Shown: one piece after another, positions 44,178-53,627 of the stretch | Layout of the letters: every line of letters begins with the position of its first letter | How positions within the stretch are numbered: the stretch's first letter is position 1 | NCBI RefSeq assembly: GCF_000332975.1 | Contig: NZ_BANR01000019.1 | Span: 42,815 to 106,814 of the forward strand | From: Gordonia aichiensis NBRC 108223 | GTDB lineage: Bacteria > Actinomycetota > Actinomycetes > Mycobacteriales > Mycobacteriaceae | Direction of reading: 5' to 3' | DNA length: 64,000 nucleotides | Program-made: the position numbers and the translations under genes | The notes under the pieces: generated by a model | Seen by the model: only the letters and a program-made list of their open reading frames with translations | Database searches by the model: none | Told to the model about the DNA's origin: nothing

Positions 44178-45293
44178 TCAGGGCGCGACGTCGACCCAAC
44201 CGGTGAAGCCGCTCGGATCGTGCCTGCCCAGACAGAAGTGTTCGAACATGCCCCATCCGACTCTGGTCGTGCCGTCGGCCTCACGGCATTCCGCCCGCGC
44301 GACGTGGTCGGTGGCGCCGAAGGCGATCCTGCCGACGACGGCCGGATCGGTCATGTCGTACGTGACCCGTTCGGTGAACCCTTCCCCCCGCCACATGCCG
44401 TGCTGCCAGTCCGGATCGCCGCCGTAGCCGCCGCCGACATGCAGCGGCGCCGCGAGCAAGGACGTGACCTCGATGGTGACCGACGAGCCGTCGGCAGCGG
44501 TGGCCGCAATCGTCGCGCCGCTGACCTCCCGCGTGCCGGAACGGTAGTGGATATCGAATCTGGGCCAGCCCAGTTGTTCGACGCGGCCGTCCTTCCACAC
44601 CCGGGAGCAGTCGTTGAGCGTGCGGATGCCGTCCGGTGACTCCTGGACGATGAGCACGAGCTCGAAGTCGTCGAATGCGATGGGCACATACGTCCACCAC
44701 ATGCCGTCGAATGGGGGATCGGCAGGACGTCCCGCGGGCTCGGCCTCTCCGACCGGCCGGATTCCCCAGGACCGATCGCGACTCCCGATCCACGTCGACG
44801 GTTCGACGGGGATTTCGGTGTCGTCGATGCGAATCCATCCCGACCACGAGCCGAGCTGGGCGAAGCGCTGTGCGTCCAGGGTGATTCGAGTGCCGCTGCG
44901 CATCACGTGCGGCAACTCCTGCACGACGTCGAACAGTCCGTTCCAGGTCAGGTCGAAGGAGATCCCGTCGGTGGGTTCGAGGGTGAGCCGAATGGTGTGG
45001 AGGGGCTCGACGACCTCGATGCGGTAGCCGCCGACGTGCTGATCGAGCCGGTTCTGGTCGATGGCGTCGGACAAGTGCACTGCGGTCTGCTCGTCTCCAC
45101 GTCGGATCACCACGAACGCGTCCTTCACCCCGAGGTTGGGGTAGTAGCCGAGTCCGGTGACGAGAAAGACGTCGCCGGTTCGGTCGTGTGCGTTGAAGTA
45201 GCACCGGTCGTAAAAGTTGCGATCGGAACTACCCGGCCACGCAATAGGTTGGGGCAGTTGATGAACGGGGTATTCGTCGAGTGGTCCGAGCAT
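44178..45293 (-). CDS. Conserved protein of unknown function next to a phosphotransferase
   Basis: This 371-residue protein has no signal peptide or membrane helices. It shows many beta-strand-like segments with Trp and Asp (LGYYPNLGVKDAFVVIRRG, SGWIRIDDTEIPVEP, RDRSWGIRPVGE, GMWWTYVPIAFDDFELVL). Such proteins occur beside acyl-CoA/phosphotransferase genes in Mycobacteriales and look lipocalin- or hydroxysteroid-processing-like, but I cannot assign a reaction. It starts 26 bp downstream of the phosphotransferase stop and belongs to the same operon, with a divergent TetR gene. Confidence 0.7.
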   Translation of the reverse strand: MLGPLDEYPVHQLPQPIAWPGSSDRNFYDRCYFNAHDRTGDVFLVTGLGYYPNLGVKDAFVVIRRGDEQTAVHLSDAIDQNRLDQHVGGYRIEVVEPLHTIRLTLEPTDGISFDLTWNGLFDVVQELPHVMRSGTRITLDAQRFAQLGSWSGWIRIDDTEIPVEPSTWIGSRDRSWGIRPVGEAEPAGRPADPPFDGMWWTYVPIAFDDFELVLIVQESPDGIRTLNDCSRVWKDGRVEQLGWPRFDIHYRSGTREVSGATIAATAADGSSVTIEVTSLLAAPLHVGGGYGGDPDWQHGMWRGEGFTERVTYDMTDPAVVGRIAFGATDHVARAECREADGTTRVGWGMFEHFCLGRHDPSGFTGWVDVAP

Positions 45294-45319
45294 GGGGGTT
45301 CCTCTCCGGGGGACGGGAC

Positions 45320-46462
45320 TCAGGCGCGGTCGTCCAGCAGCCGTTGCAGCAGCGGGCGGTGGTAGAAGAGCTCGGCCTCGATGTCGGTGGGTCGAGCCAT
45401 CTCGCCGAAGTGGATGCGTCGCGACGCGGTGCGCATGAAGATCACACCCCACAACACGGCCGAGTACAGGTAGAACCATCCCAGATCGCCGAGGTCGACG
45501 CCGGTCAGCTCGCGGTAGGTGGCGCGGACGTCCTCCTCGCGGAGCACGTCGGGCAGACCGGGCATACTCGCGAGGCCGACGAGTTCCTGGAAGACGTTGT
45601 GCGCGAAGATCAGCCACGCAACGTCGAGTTCGCGAGGCCCGAGCGTTGCCATCTCCCAGTCCAGGATCGCCGCCGGTTCGAAATCCTGGTAGATCACGTT
45701 GCCGATGCGTGCGTCTCCCCAGTTGAGAACGGTCTCGCCGGTTGCGAGCTCGTCCGGGAAGTTCGCATCGAGCCAGGTCATCGCGCGATCGAGCAGCGGT
45801 GACCGGCCGAGATCGGCGGCTGCGAAGTCGTAGAACCGCTGCAGTTCGTCGAGGCGTCGACGCAGCGGCGTCGACGAGGTGTCGGCGTGTGGGTCGAGGA
45901 AATCGAAGGTGGTGCGGGCATCGGGGATGGCATGGAGTGTCGCTATGACATCGATCGTCGCGTCCTGCAGTTGGCGACGCTTGTCGGCCGACGCGTCGAA
46001 GAACCAGTTGTCGCCGAAGGTATAGGGCATGACGTCCGGTGGCACGAGTCCGGCGACGCGGTCCATCAGGAAGAACGGCGAACCGAGGATGTCGCCGGTG
46101 GGTTCGAGCCATCGGGTCGTCGGGACGGGGAGGCCGGTGAGTTCTGCGGCCAGCCTCATCGCCTCGAACTGTCGGTCGAGGTGGTATTCGGCGAACACCG
46201 GGATGTCGGCCGGGCGTGGTTGCATTCGCATCACCCATTGTTGTTCGCGCACAGTACCGTTCTCGGTCCAGCGACCGGTCAGCATGACGGTTTCCGACGA
46301 CATGCCGTTGGAGTCGATGCCCGCGTCGACGGTCACCGTGGGATCGGCACCGGCTGGTAAGAGGTCGGTGAGCCAGGACGCGAGAGCAGACGGGATCGAC
46401 GCGGTGTCACGCTCCGAGCGCTGCAGGTGATCGAGTTCTTCGAAGGTTGGTCGGGTGGCCAT
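45320..46462 (-). CDS. APH-type phosphotransferase family protein
   Basis: This 380-residue protein has the aminoglycoside/choline-kinase-like fold. The catalytic loop reads VLNWGDARIGNVIY, where the usual HGD is NWGD, and the metal-binding DFG-like loop reads AAILDWEMATLG. Relatives phosphorylate hydroxylated small molecules, including hydroxyacyl-CoAs and steroids, before further breakdown. The substrate is unknown. It is divergent from a TetR gene with only 41 bp between the starts, including a dyad operator. Confidence 0.83.
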   Translation of the reverse strand: MATRPTFEELDHLQRSERDTASIPSALASWLTDLLPAGADPTVTVDAGIDSNGMSSETVMLTGRWTENGTVREQQWVMRMQPRPADIPVFAEYHLDRQFEAMRLAAELTGLPVPTTRWLEPTGDILGSPFFLMDRVAGLVPPDVMPYTFGDNWFFDASADKRRQLQDATIDVIATLHAIPDARTTFDFLDPHADTSSTPLRRRLDELQRFYDFAAADLGRSPLLDRAMTWLDANFPDELATGETVLNWGDARIGNVIYQDFEPAAILDWEMATLGPRELDVAWLIFAHNVFQELVGLASMPGLPDVLREEDVRATYRELTGVDLGDLGWFYLYSAVLWGVIFMRTASRRIHFGEMARPTDIEAELFYHRPLLQRLLDDRA

Positions 46463-46481
46463 GGCGAGTCCTTCCGCCGTA

Positions 46482-46504
46482 TTACGCTACGCTGAGTAGC
46501 GTTA
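46482..46504. promoter_or_regulatory. Dyad operator overlapping the TetR start
   Basis: TTACGCTAC (46482-46490) and GTAGCGTTA (46496-46504) form an inverted repeat with one mismatch and a five-base spacer. The right arm ends on the A of the TetR ATG. It sits in the 41-bp gap between the divergent phosphotransferase and TetR genes, and so would control both. Confidence 0.7.
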
Positions 46505-47106
46505 TGGAATCAGATGTGACCACGGATGGCAAGGTTTTCGGAAAAGGTCGTCCGCGCGACGGCGCGATCGACGTGGCCGTTCTTGCTGCTGCACGAGAAC
46601 TGTTGGTGGAGCTGGGATATGCGCGACTGACGGTGGCGGCGGTCGCCGACCGAGCTGGGACGACGAAGACGGCTCTCTACCGACGCTGGTCAGGTAAACA
46701 GGACCTTGTCCACGACGCGACGTTCGCCGACATGACGGCGCTGTCGGCGCCGACCGGGCACACAGACGACGATCTCGTGGTGATGGTGGCGCGGGTGCGC
46801 GAGCTGTTCAACTCGCCGGTGACCCGTGCCGCGCTACCCGGGTTGGTGACCGACATGGCAGCAGACCCCGAACTGCATCGTCGGGTGATCGCAGGATTTG
46901 CAGGCGTTTTCGCCGCGTTCCGAGAGCGTCTCGTCGCTGCAGTCGCCGACGGTGAGGTCCGTGCGGGTACCGATCCGGACCGCGTCATCGAGATGATGGG
47001 TGGCGCGGCGATGTTGCGGGCGTTGCTGTTTCCCGCGGAGCCGCTCGACGAGGACTGGGGTTCAGAGATTCTCGCGATTCTCGAACACGGGACGCTAGCC
47101 GACTGA
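46504..47106 (+). CDS. TetR-family regulator
   Basis: This 200-residue regulator has an HTH at about 20-66 (AVLAAARELLVELGYARLTVAAVADRAGTTKTALYRRWSGKQDL) and a helical C-terminal domain like AcrR-type proteins. ATG 46504 was chosen; no ribosome site precedes it, so the message may be leaderless or start further in. It probably represses itself and the divergent phosphotransferase operon through the dyad at 46482-46504. Confidence 0.87.
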   Translation: MESDVTTDGKVFGKGRPRDGAIDVAVLAAARELLVELGYARLTVAAVADRAGTTKTALYRRWSGKQDLVHDATFADMTALSAPTGHTDDDLVVMVARVRELFNSPVTRAALPGLVTDMAADPELHRRVIAGFAGVFAAFRERLVAAVADGEVRAGTDPDRVIEMMGGAAMLRALLFPAEPLDEDWGSEILAILEHGTLAD

Positions 47107-47129
47107 CGGATCGGTTTATTCAGCGGCGC

Positions 47130-49133
47130 TCATTTCGTGCCGAGATCCGGCGCGGGATCGGTCTCCTCGCTGCGCTTGGCAAGGATTTCGGTCACCTTGT
47201 ACATGCCGAGGACGACGATGACGAAGGCGATCACGCCGACGATCTGCGAGCCATTCGCCCAACCGTCGCCGACAATCGCGAGCACACCGTCGTCACCCGT
47301 CGACGCGACGATGGCCGCATAGACGACGTTCCAGAGCGCTTCGCCGACGATGAGTCCCGTCGCGACGAGTACGCCGATCCGCTTCTTCTGTCCGACGTCG
47401 CCGCCGACGCGTTCGCACCACTTGTTGTAGATGTGGCCGAGAATGGCGCCCACCGTGATCATCAAGGTGACCGACATCGGTAGGTACATCCCCATGCCGA
47501 CAGCGAGAGGGGGAAGCGCCACCTTCTTGTTCACCCGGCCACTGAGTTCGTCGATGACGATGACCACGGCACCGATGGCCGCGCCGATGCCGAGCATGCT
47601 CCAGTTGAGGTCGTTGCCGAACACGCCCCTGGCCAGTTCGGAGATCAGACTTGCCTGCGGGGCGGGCAATGCGTCTGCTCCAGCCCCCGGCGCGCCGTCG
47701 AATCCGAACGCGGTGTTCATGACGCCGAGGATCGGCGGGATGACCAACGAGCCGAAACACACGCCGATGATCAACGCCACCTGCTGTTTCCACGGCGTCG
47801 CTCCGACGAGCTGACCGGTCTTGAGGTCTTGCAGGTTGTCGTTGGAGATCGTCGCGACCCCGAACACGATGGCGGTGGCGAACAGCGTGAAGGCGACGAG
47901 GACAGTTGACTGTTGCGGGTCGGCCGCACCGTAGACGAACTTGATGAGCAGTGCGGCGATGATGACGGCGAGAATGCCGACACCGGAGATCGGGGAATTC
48001 GACGACCCGATGAGACCGGCCATGTAGCCGCACACGGCTGCGATGACCATGCCGATGACGAAGATGAAGAGAACCGTGGCCGCGATGATCCCGCCCGCGC
48101 TTCCGGAGAGTGCGGTTCCGTGGACGAAGTCCCACAGCAGGAGGCCGATCGGCAGCAGCATCACGACGATGGTGCCGCCGACGATGGGGAACGGGATGTC
48201 GCGCTCGGTGATGTCGACGGTGACGCCCTCGCGGCGTGCGCGCGCCGACGCCATCGCGTCGATGATGCCCTTCACGATGGGCGCGATGAGCTTGAGCAGG
48301 GTCCAGACCGCGGCCACGGCGATTGCTCCTGCACCCACGAAGCGGACGTCGTCCTTGAACACGGTGCTGACGACGTCGGCGACGTCGGAGTTCGCGGCGA
48401 ACTGCCCCGCGGACTTGATCGGGAGGATGATCCCGTAGGAGATGATCACCCCGACGAACATGGCGATGCCCACGCTCAAGCCCACGAGATGTCCGATACC
48501 GATCAGCGAGAGTTGCAGTCCTGCACCGATCATGGTGCCCCCGGAGCCGACCCGGAACGCCGTTGAGACGTCGGTGCTGATCAGTTTGAGATTGCCGAGG
48601 AGTGCGAAGATCGCCGACGTGATGCCGCCGATGGTGATGGCGCGCAGCCCGATTCGATTGCGTCTGCCCCCTTCGTCGGTGTTGCCGACCTTGAGTACCT
48701 CCGCAGCGGCGACGCCCTCGGGATAGGGCAGGTCGGATCCCGTGACCAGTGCGCGGCGCAGCGGGATGGAGTACATGACGCCGAGGATGCCGCCGACCAG
48801 ACACACGGCGACGGTGATCCAGTAGGGGAAGCCGGTCCAGTACCCCACCATCACCAGGCCGGGGATCACGAAGATGATCGCGGACAGAGTGCCGGCAGCC
48901 GACGCAATCGTCTGCACGATGTTGTTCTCGACGATCGAGTGGTTGGCGAAGCTGCGCAGTACCGCCATCGAGATGACAGCTGCGGGAATTGCGGTGGCGA
49001 AGGTGAGGCCGACCTTGAGGCCGAGGTAGACGTTGGCAGCGGTGAACACCAAGGTGATCACGCCACCGAGGATCACTCCGCGGATGGTGAGTTCGCGAAG
49101 ACCTGTCGGGCGGTCGGGAGCCGTCACTGACAT
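47130..49133 (-). CDS. OPT-family oligopeptide/metal-chelate transporter
   Basis: This 667-residue transporter has about 14-16 helices. It opens with RELTIRGVILGGVITLVFTAANVYLGLKVGLTFATAIPAAVISM, the conserved start of the OPT family, and has SDLPYPEGVAAAEVLK. Members import oligopeptides or metal-siderophore complexes. ATG 49133 is preceded by GAGAGGAA and gives the family N terminus; the frame extends to 49319 without family sense. It is divergent from oleate hydratase (265-bp gap) and converges with the TetR gene. Confidence 0.9.
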   Translation of the reverse strand: MSVTAPDRPTGLRELTIRGVILGGVITLVFTAANVYLGLKVGLTFATAIPAAVISMAVLRSFANHSIVENNIVQTIASAAGTLSAIIFVIPGLVMVGYWTGFPYWITVAVCLVGGILGVMYSIPLRRALVTGSDLPYPEGVAAAEVLKVGNTDEGGRRNRIGLRAITIGGITSAIFALLGNLKLISTDVSTAFRVGSGGTMIGAGLQLSLIGIGHLVGLSVGIAMFVGVIISYGIILPIKSAGQFAANSDVADVVSTVFKDDVRFVGAGAIAVAAVWTLLKLIAPIVKGIIDAMASARARREGVTVDITERDIPFPIVGGTIVVMLLPIGLLLWDFVHGTALSGSAGGIIAATVLFIFVIGMVIAAVCGYMAGLIGSSNSPISGVGILAVIIAALLIKFVYGAADPQQSTVLVAFTLFATAIVFGVATISNDNLQDLKTGQLVGATPWKQQVALIIGVCFGSLVIPPILGVMNTAFGFDGAPGAGADALPAPQASLISELARGVFGNDLNWSMLGIGAAIGAVVIVIDELSGRVNKKVALPPLAVGMGMYLPMSVTLMITVGAILGHIYNKWCERVGGDVGQKKRIGVLVATGLIVGEALWNVVYAAIVASTGDDGVLAIVGDGWANGSQIVGVIAFVIVVLGMYKVTEILAKRSEETDPAPDLGTK

Positions 49134-49398
49134 CGAGTTCCTCTCGCTTCGGAGGACACCCTCGTGCCCCGAGCCTCTCGTGATGGATCTCGTCAACTCT
49201 AAAGCCGACGACACAAGCGTGTGTGGTGTTGCACCCGTGCGGCGGGCTGTGGCGAGGGTGTGATCGTGACGAGAACGTGTGTCTGGGCGCAATCCGGCGA
49301 CGACGCTTTCGGATTTCACTCAGGCAGCACCATGGGGTGGTAGGGCTGATGGTGGGAGATGTCAACGGCGGGGGTCTATCGACCGAAAGGCAGTGCGC

Positions 49399-51303
49399 AT
49401 GTACTACAGCAGCGGCAACTACGAGGCGTTCGCCCGGCCACGGAAACCCAAGGGCGTCGACGACAAGACCGCATGGTTTGTCGGTGCGGGACTTGCGTCA
49501 CTGTCCGGGGCGGCGTTCCTCATCCGCGACGGGCAGATGAAGGGTGACAAGATCACGGTGTTCGAGCGCCTGAAGTTGCCCGGTGGCGCGCTCGACGGCA
49601 TCAAGGAACCCAAGAAGGGCTTCGTGATTCGCGGTGGCCGCGAGATGGAGAACCACTTCGAGTGTTTGTGGGACCTCTTCCATTCCATCCCGTCGATCGA
49701 GATCGAGGGAGCCAGCGTCCTCGACGAGTTCTACTGGCTCAACAAGGACGACCCGAACTATTCGTTGTGCCGCGCCACCATCAACCGCGGGCAGGACGCG
49801 CACACGGAGAACAAGTTCACTCTCAGTGACAAAGCGCAGAAGGACATCGCGCGTGTCTTCCTCGCGACGCGTGAGGAGATGGAGAACAAGCGCATCGACG
49901 AAGTCTTCAGCGACGAGTTCTTCGAGAGCAACTTCTGGCTCTACTGGACGACGATGTTCGCGTTCGAGCGCTGGCATTCGGCGCTGGAGATGAAGCTCTA
50001 CATTCACCGCTTCATCCACCACATCGGTGGTCTGCCTGATTTCAGTGCGTTGAAGTTCACCAAATACAACCAGTACGAGTCGCTCGTGCTGCCGCTCTAC
50101 ACCTGGCTGCTCGACCAGGGCGTGACATTCCACTTCGACACCGAGGTCACCGACGTCAATTTCGAGATCAGCGGAGATCGTAAGCAGGCCACGAAGATTC
50201 ACTGGACCGCTGGGAAGGACAGCACGGTGCCGGACAGTGCGGGCAAGGACGGTGTCACCGAGCTGGGTGAGAACGACCTGCTGTTGATGACCATCGGGTC
50301 GCTGACCGAGAACTCCGACAACGGCGATCACGAGACGCCTGCGAAGCTCAACACCGGACCGGCGCCTGCCTGGGATCTGTGGCGGCGCATCGCGGTGAAG
50401 GACCCGTCGTTCGGCCATCCCGACGTCTTCGGCGGCAACATCGACAAGACCAAGTGGGAGTCATGCACGGTGACCACGCTCGACCCGCGCATCCCGTCGT
50501 ACATCCAGAAGATCACCAAGCGTGATCCGTTCTCGGGGCGCGTGGTGACCGGTGGCATTGTCACGGCCAAGGACTCCAACTGGCTGATGAGCTGGACGGT
50601 CAACAGGCAACCGCACTTCAAGCAGCAGCCGTCCGATCAGATCGTCGTGTGGGTGTATGCACTGCTCGTCGACACCCCCGGCAACTACGTGAAGAAGAGC
50701 ATGTCGGAGTGCACGGGTGAGGAGATCACACAGGAGTGGCTCTACCACCTCGGAGTGCCCGAGGAACAGATCCCCGAGATGGCTGCGACCGGCGCGAAGG
50801 CGGTCCCGGTGATGATGCCGTATGTCACGTCGTTCTTCATGCCGCGGCAGGCGGGTGATCGTCCCGACGTCGTGCCCGCAGGTTCGGTCAACTTCGCATT
50901 CATCGGTCAGTTCGCCGAGACGAGTCGTGACTGCATCTTCACCACCGAGTACTCGGTGCGTACGCCGATGGAGGCCGTCTACACCTTGCTCGGCATCGAG
51001 CGCGCGGTGCCCGAGGTGTTCAACTCGACCTACGACGTTCGCAGCATGGTGGCGGCGACGAGTCGTCTCCGCGACGGCAAGATCGCCGACCTGCCCGGCC
51101 CCAGCAAGATCCGTGAGGCCATTCTCGGCAAACTCGAGGGCAACGAGATCGGCCAGCTCCTCGCCGAGTACGAGTTGATTCCCGCGGCCGGCTCGAAGCG
51201 GACCATCCGCAACGATGCGATCGACCTCAACGGGTCCATCGGTGATCACGCGCCTGCTGAGGCTCCCACGGGCAAGCATCCGGGGAGCAAGGAACTCGAC
51301 TGA
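49399..51303 (+). CDS. ohyA: Oleate hydratase
   Basis: This 634-residue FAD-dependent hydratase adds water across the 9,10 double bond of oleic acid to give 10-hydroxystearate. It has MYYSSGNYEAFARPRKPKGVDDKTAW at the start, VGAGLASLSGAAFLIRDGQ, the PGGALDG loop, IRGGREMENHFECLWDLF, and NFAFIGQFAETSRDCIFTTEYSVRTPMEAVYTLLGI near the end. ATG 49399 begins exactly at the family N terminus. It is part of fatty-acid handling or detoxification. Confidence 0.95.
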   Translation: MYYSSGNYEAFARPRKPKGVDDKTAWFVGAGLASLSGAAFLIRDGQMKGDKITVFERLKLPGGALDGIKEPKKGFVIRGGREMENHFECLWDLFHSIPSIEIEGASVLDEFYWLNKDDPNYSLCRATINRGQDAHTENKFTLSDKAQKDIARVFLATREEMENKRIDEVFSDEFFESNFWLYWTTMFAFERWHSALEMKLYIHRFIHHIGGLPDFSALKFTKYNQYESLVLPLYTWLLDQGVTFHFDTEVTDVNFEISGDRKQATKIHWTAGKDSTVPDSAGKDGVTELGENDLLLMTIGSLTENSDNGDHETPAKLNTGPAPAWDLWRRIAVKDPSFGHPDVFGGNIDKTKWESCTVTTLDPRIPSYIQKITKRDPFSGRVVTGGIVTAKDSNWLMSWTVNRQPHFKQQPSDQIVVWVYALLVDTPGNYVKKSMSECTGEEITQEWLYHLGVPEEQIPEMAATGAKAVPVMMPYVTSFFMPRQAGDRPDVVPAGSVNFAFIGQFAETSRDCIFTTEYSVRTPMEAVYTLLGIERAVPEVFNSTYDVRSMVAATSRLRDGKIADLPGPSKIREAILGKLEGNEIGQLLAEYELIPAAGSKRTIRNDAIDLNGSIGDHAPAEAPTGKHPGSKELD

Positions 51304-51364
51304 CTGAGTAGGTCGTCTGCCTCTGTGTGAGCGGCGGATGCGTCGGCGGTCGTAGTGTCGGGTC

Positions 51365-51847
<483 letters not shown>

Positions 51848-51854
51848 ATGTGTC

Positions 51855-52424
51855 CTAGTTCGACACCTTGCTCCGGCCGAACTCGGCGACCAGTGCAGCG
51901 TCGAAGACCGCGAGGTCGTCGGGCTTGCGGCTCGTGATGAGGGTGTTGGGGCCGTCGCGGTCGACGACCAACTCCTCGTCGACCCACGTGGCGCCAGCGT
52001 TGCGGATGTCGGTCTGCAGGCTCGGCCACGAGGTGAGTGTGCGCCCGCGTACGACGTCGGCTTCGACGAGCGTCCACGGTGCGTGGCAGATCGCCGCGAC
52101 GGGTTTGCCCGCGTCGAAGAAGCCCTTCGCGAAGGCGACGGCCGATGCGTCGGTGCGCAGGAAGTCCGGGTTGGCGACGCCGCCGGGCAGCACGAGCGCG
52201 TCGAAGTCGGCTGCGCTGACCGAATCGGTTGTCGCGTCGACGCTGAAGGTGTCGGCGGCGTCGAGGTGGTTGAATGCTTGCACCTCGCCGTCGCTGGTGG
52301 ATACGAGTTTCGGTGTGCCGCCGGTCTCTTCGACGGCGCGCCACGGTTCGGTCAACTCGACCTGCTCGATTCCTTCCGGTGCAACCAGGAAGGCCACGGT
52401 GATTCCGTTGAGTTCGTCTGCCAT
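51855..52424 (-). CDS. DJ-1/PfpI-family protein
   Basis: This 189-residue protein of the type-1 glutamine amidotransferase-like superfamily has the nucleophile elbow AAICHAPW with Cys113, the LVLPGGVANPDFLR strand and an acidic Glu19 (EGIEQVEL). Members act as glyoxalase/deglycase or chaperone-protease in stress. The exact function is not certain from sequence. Confidence 0.88.
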   Translation of the reverse strand: MADELNGITVAFLVAPEGIEQVELTEPWRAVEETGGTPKLVSTSDGEVQAFNHLDAADTFSVDATTDSVSAADFDALVLPGGVANPDFLRTDASAVAFAKGFFDAGKPVAAICHAPWTLVEADVVRGRTLTSWPSLQTDIRNAGATWVDEELVVDRDGPNTLITSRKPDDLAVFDAALVAEFGRSKVSN

Positions 52425-52514
52425 GTGACACGGCTCCTCTCGTTTCGGTCCCCGCTGTCGACGGTACGCGCCGAGCGCGCGACGTCACGTGAGATGCGGA
52501 CGTACGGTGGGCAC

Positions 52515-53615
52515 ATGGCACTGACGTCAGACGTTGCGGTGATCGGCGCTGGGATCATCGGGCTCTCCACCGCCTATCAACTCGCGCAGCAGGGATCGAC
52601 CGTCACGGTGTACGAGACGGGCACACCGGGTTTCGGGCAGTCGGCGGGCCAGTCACGCATCTTCAGACACGCGCACGACGATCCGCGGTTGGTGGAGCTT
52701 GCGGTCCGCGCTCGCGCGCACTGGCGGCGGTGGGAGGACGAGTTGGGGGCGCCGCTCGTCTCCGGTGACGGCGGTCTCGCGCTCGGCGACACCGCGGTGC
52801 GCAGACTTCCTGCAATGCAACAGTATTCGGAGATCGGCGCCCGCGAGATCGACTCCGAAGAACTGCGTACACTGCTGCCACAGTTGGCCGACTACGACGG
52901 CCCTGCCGTGTTCGATCCCACCGCAGGCTCCATCCACACCCGCACCGCCATCGAGTTGCTGTCGGCTGCGCTGGGTGACCGGATCGTGCGTGAACAGGCC
53001 ATTTCGGTGCGCATCGTCGACGACAGCGTGCAGGTGCGGTGTCCCACACTTGTCGGCGATCACGGGGCGGTGGTCGTGTGTGCAGGTAGGGGCACGGCTG
53101 CGATCGCGCGCTCGGTCGGCATCGAGATCCCGGTGCAACTCGGGGCGCATGTGCGGGTGTCTTTCGCGGTGCGCGACAGCGGTGTCGGCCGTCTTCCGAC
53201 GCTTCAGGACGGCAGCGGGGAATTCGGCTTCAGCGGGATCTACGCGGCTGCATACCCGGATCGTTCGGCCTATGGTCTGGGACTGTCGGATACGGTCGAC
53301 GCCGATTCGGATGGGGCCATCGTCGACGGGGCCACCCTTGCCCGCTATGCGCATGATGCCAGCGCATACGTCTCCCGGGCACTGCCGGGACTCGATCCGA
53401 CGCCGATCGGGATCGTGCACTGTTGGGTCACCACTCTGCCCTGGGGTGACGACGGCGTCGGGATTTGGCAGGACGGCCCGGTCTTCGCTGTTGCCGGACA
53501 CAATCTGTTCAAACACGCGCCGACGATCGGCGAGACACTCGCGTTATCTGTGGATGTCGGGTCGGTGCCAGACCCGTTCACTCCCGCCAGCCGGCTGGGA
53601 TCGGCTGCGGACTAA
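52515..53615 (+). CDS. FAD-dependent DAO/sarcosine-oxidase-type oxidoreductase
   Basis: This 366-residue flavoprotein has VAVIGAGIIGLSTAYQLAQQGSTVTVYE and a GQSAGQSRIFRHAHDDPRLVELAVRA segment like N-methyl amino acid oxidases (MTOX/sarcosine oxidase). WVTTLPWGDDGVGIW and GHNLFKHAPTIGETLA come near the C terminus. It probably oxidises a secondary or N-methyl amine; the substrate is unknown. ATG 52515 starts the dinucleotide fold after six residues. It converges with the HNH gene. Confidence 0.87.
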   Translation: MALTSDVAVIGAGIIGLSTAYQLAQQGSTVTVYETGTPGFGQSAGQSRIFRHAHDDPRLVELAVRARAHWRRWEDELGAPLVSGDGGLALGDTAVRRLPAMQQYSEIGAREIDSEELRTLLPQLADYDGPAVFDPTAGSIHTRTAIELLSAALGDRIVREQAISVRIVDDSVQVRCPTLVGDHGAVVVCAGRGTAAIARSVGIEIPVQLGAHVRVSFAVRDSGVGRLPTLQDGSGEFGFSGIYAAAYPDRSAYGLGLSDTVDADSDGAIVDGATLARYAHDASAYVSRALPGLDPTPIGIVHCWVTTLPWGDDGVGIWQDGPVFAVAGHNLFKHAPTIGETLALSVDVGSVPDPFTPASRLGSAAD

Positions 53616-53627
53616 GTCCAGGCGTGC

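Noticed and set aside
47293..49365. 690-residue minus-strand frame overlapping the OPT transporter
   Set aside because: It is rich in Arg and His without helices. The transporter frame has the family motifs and a ribosome site.
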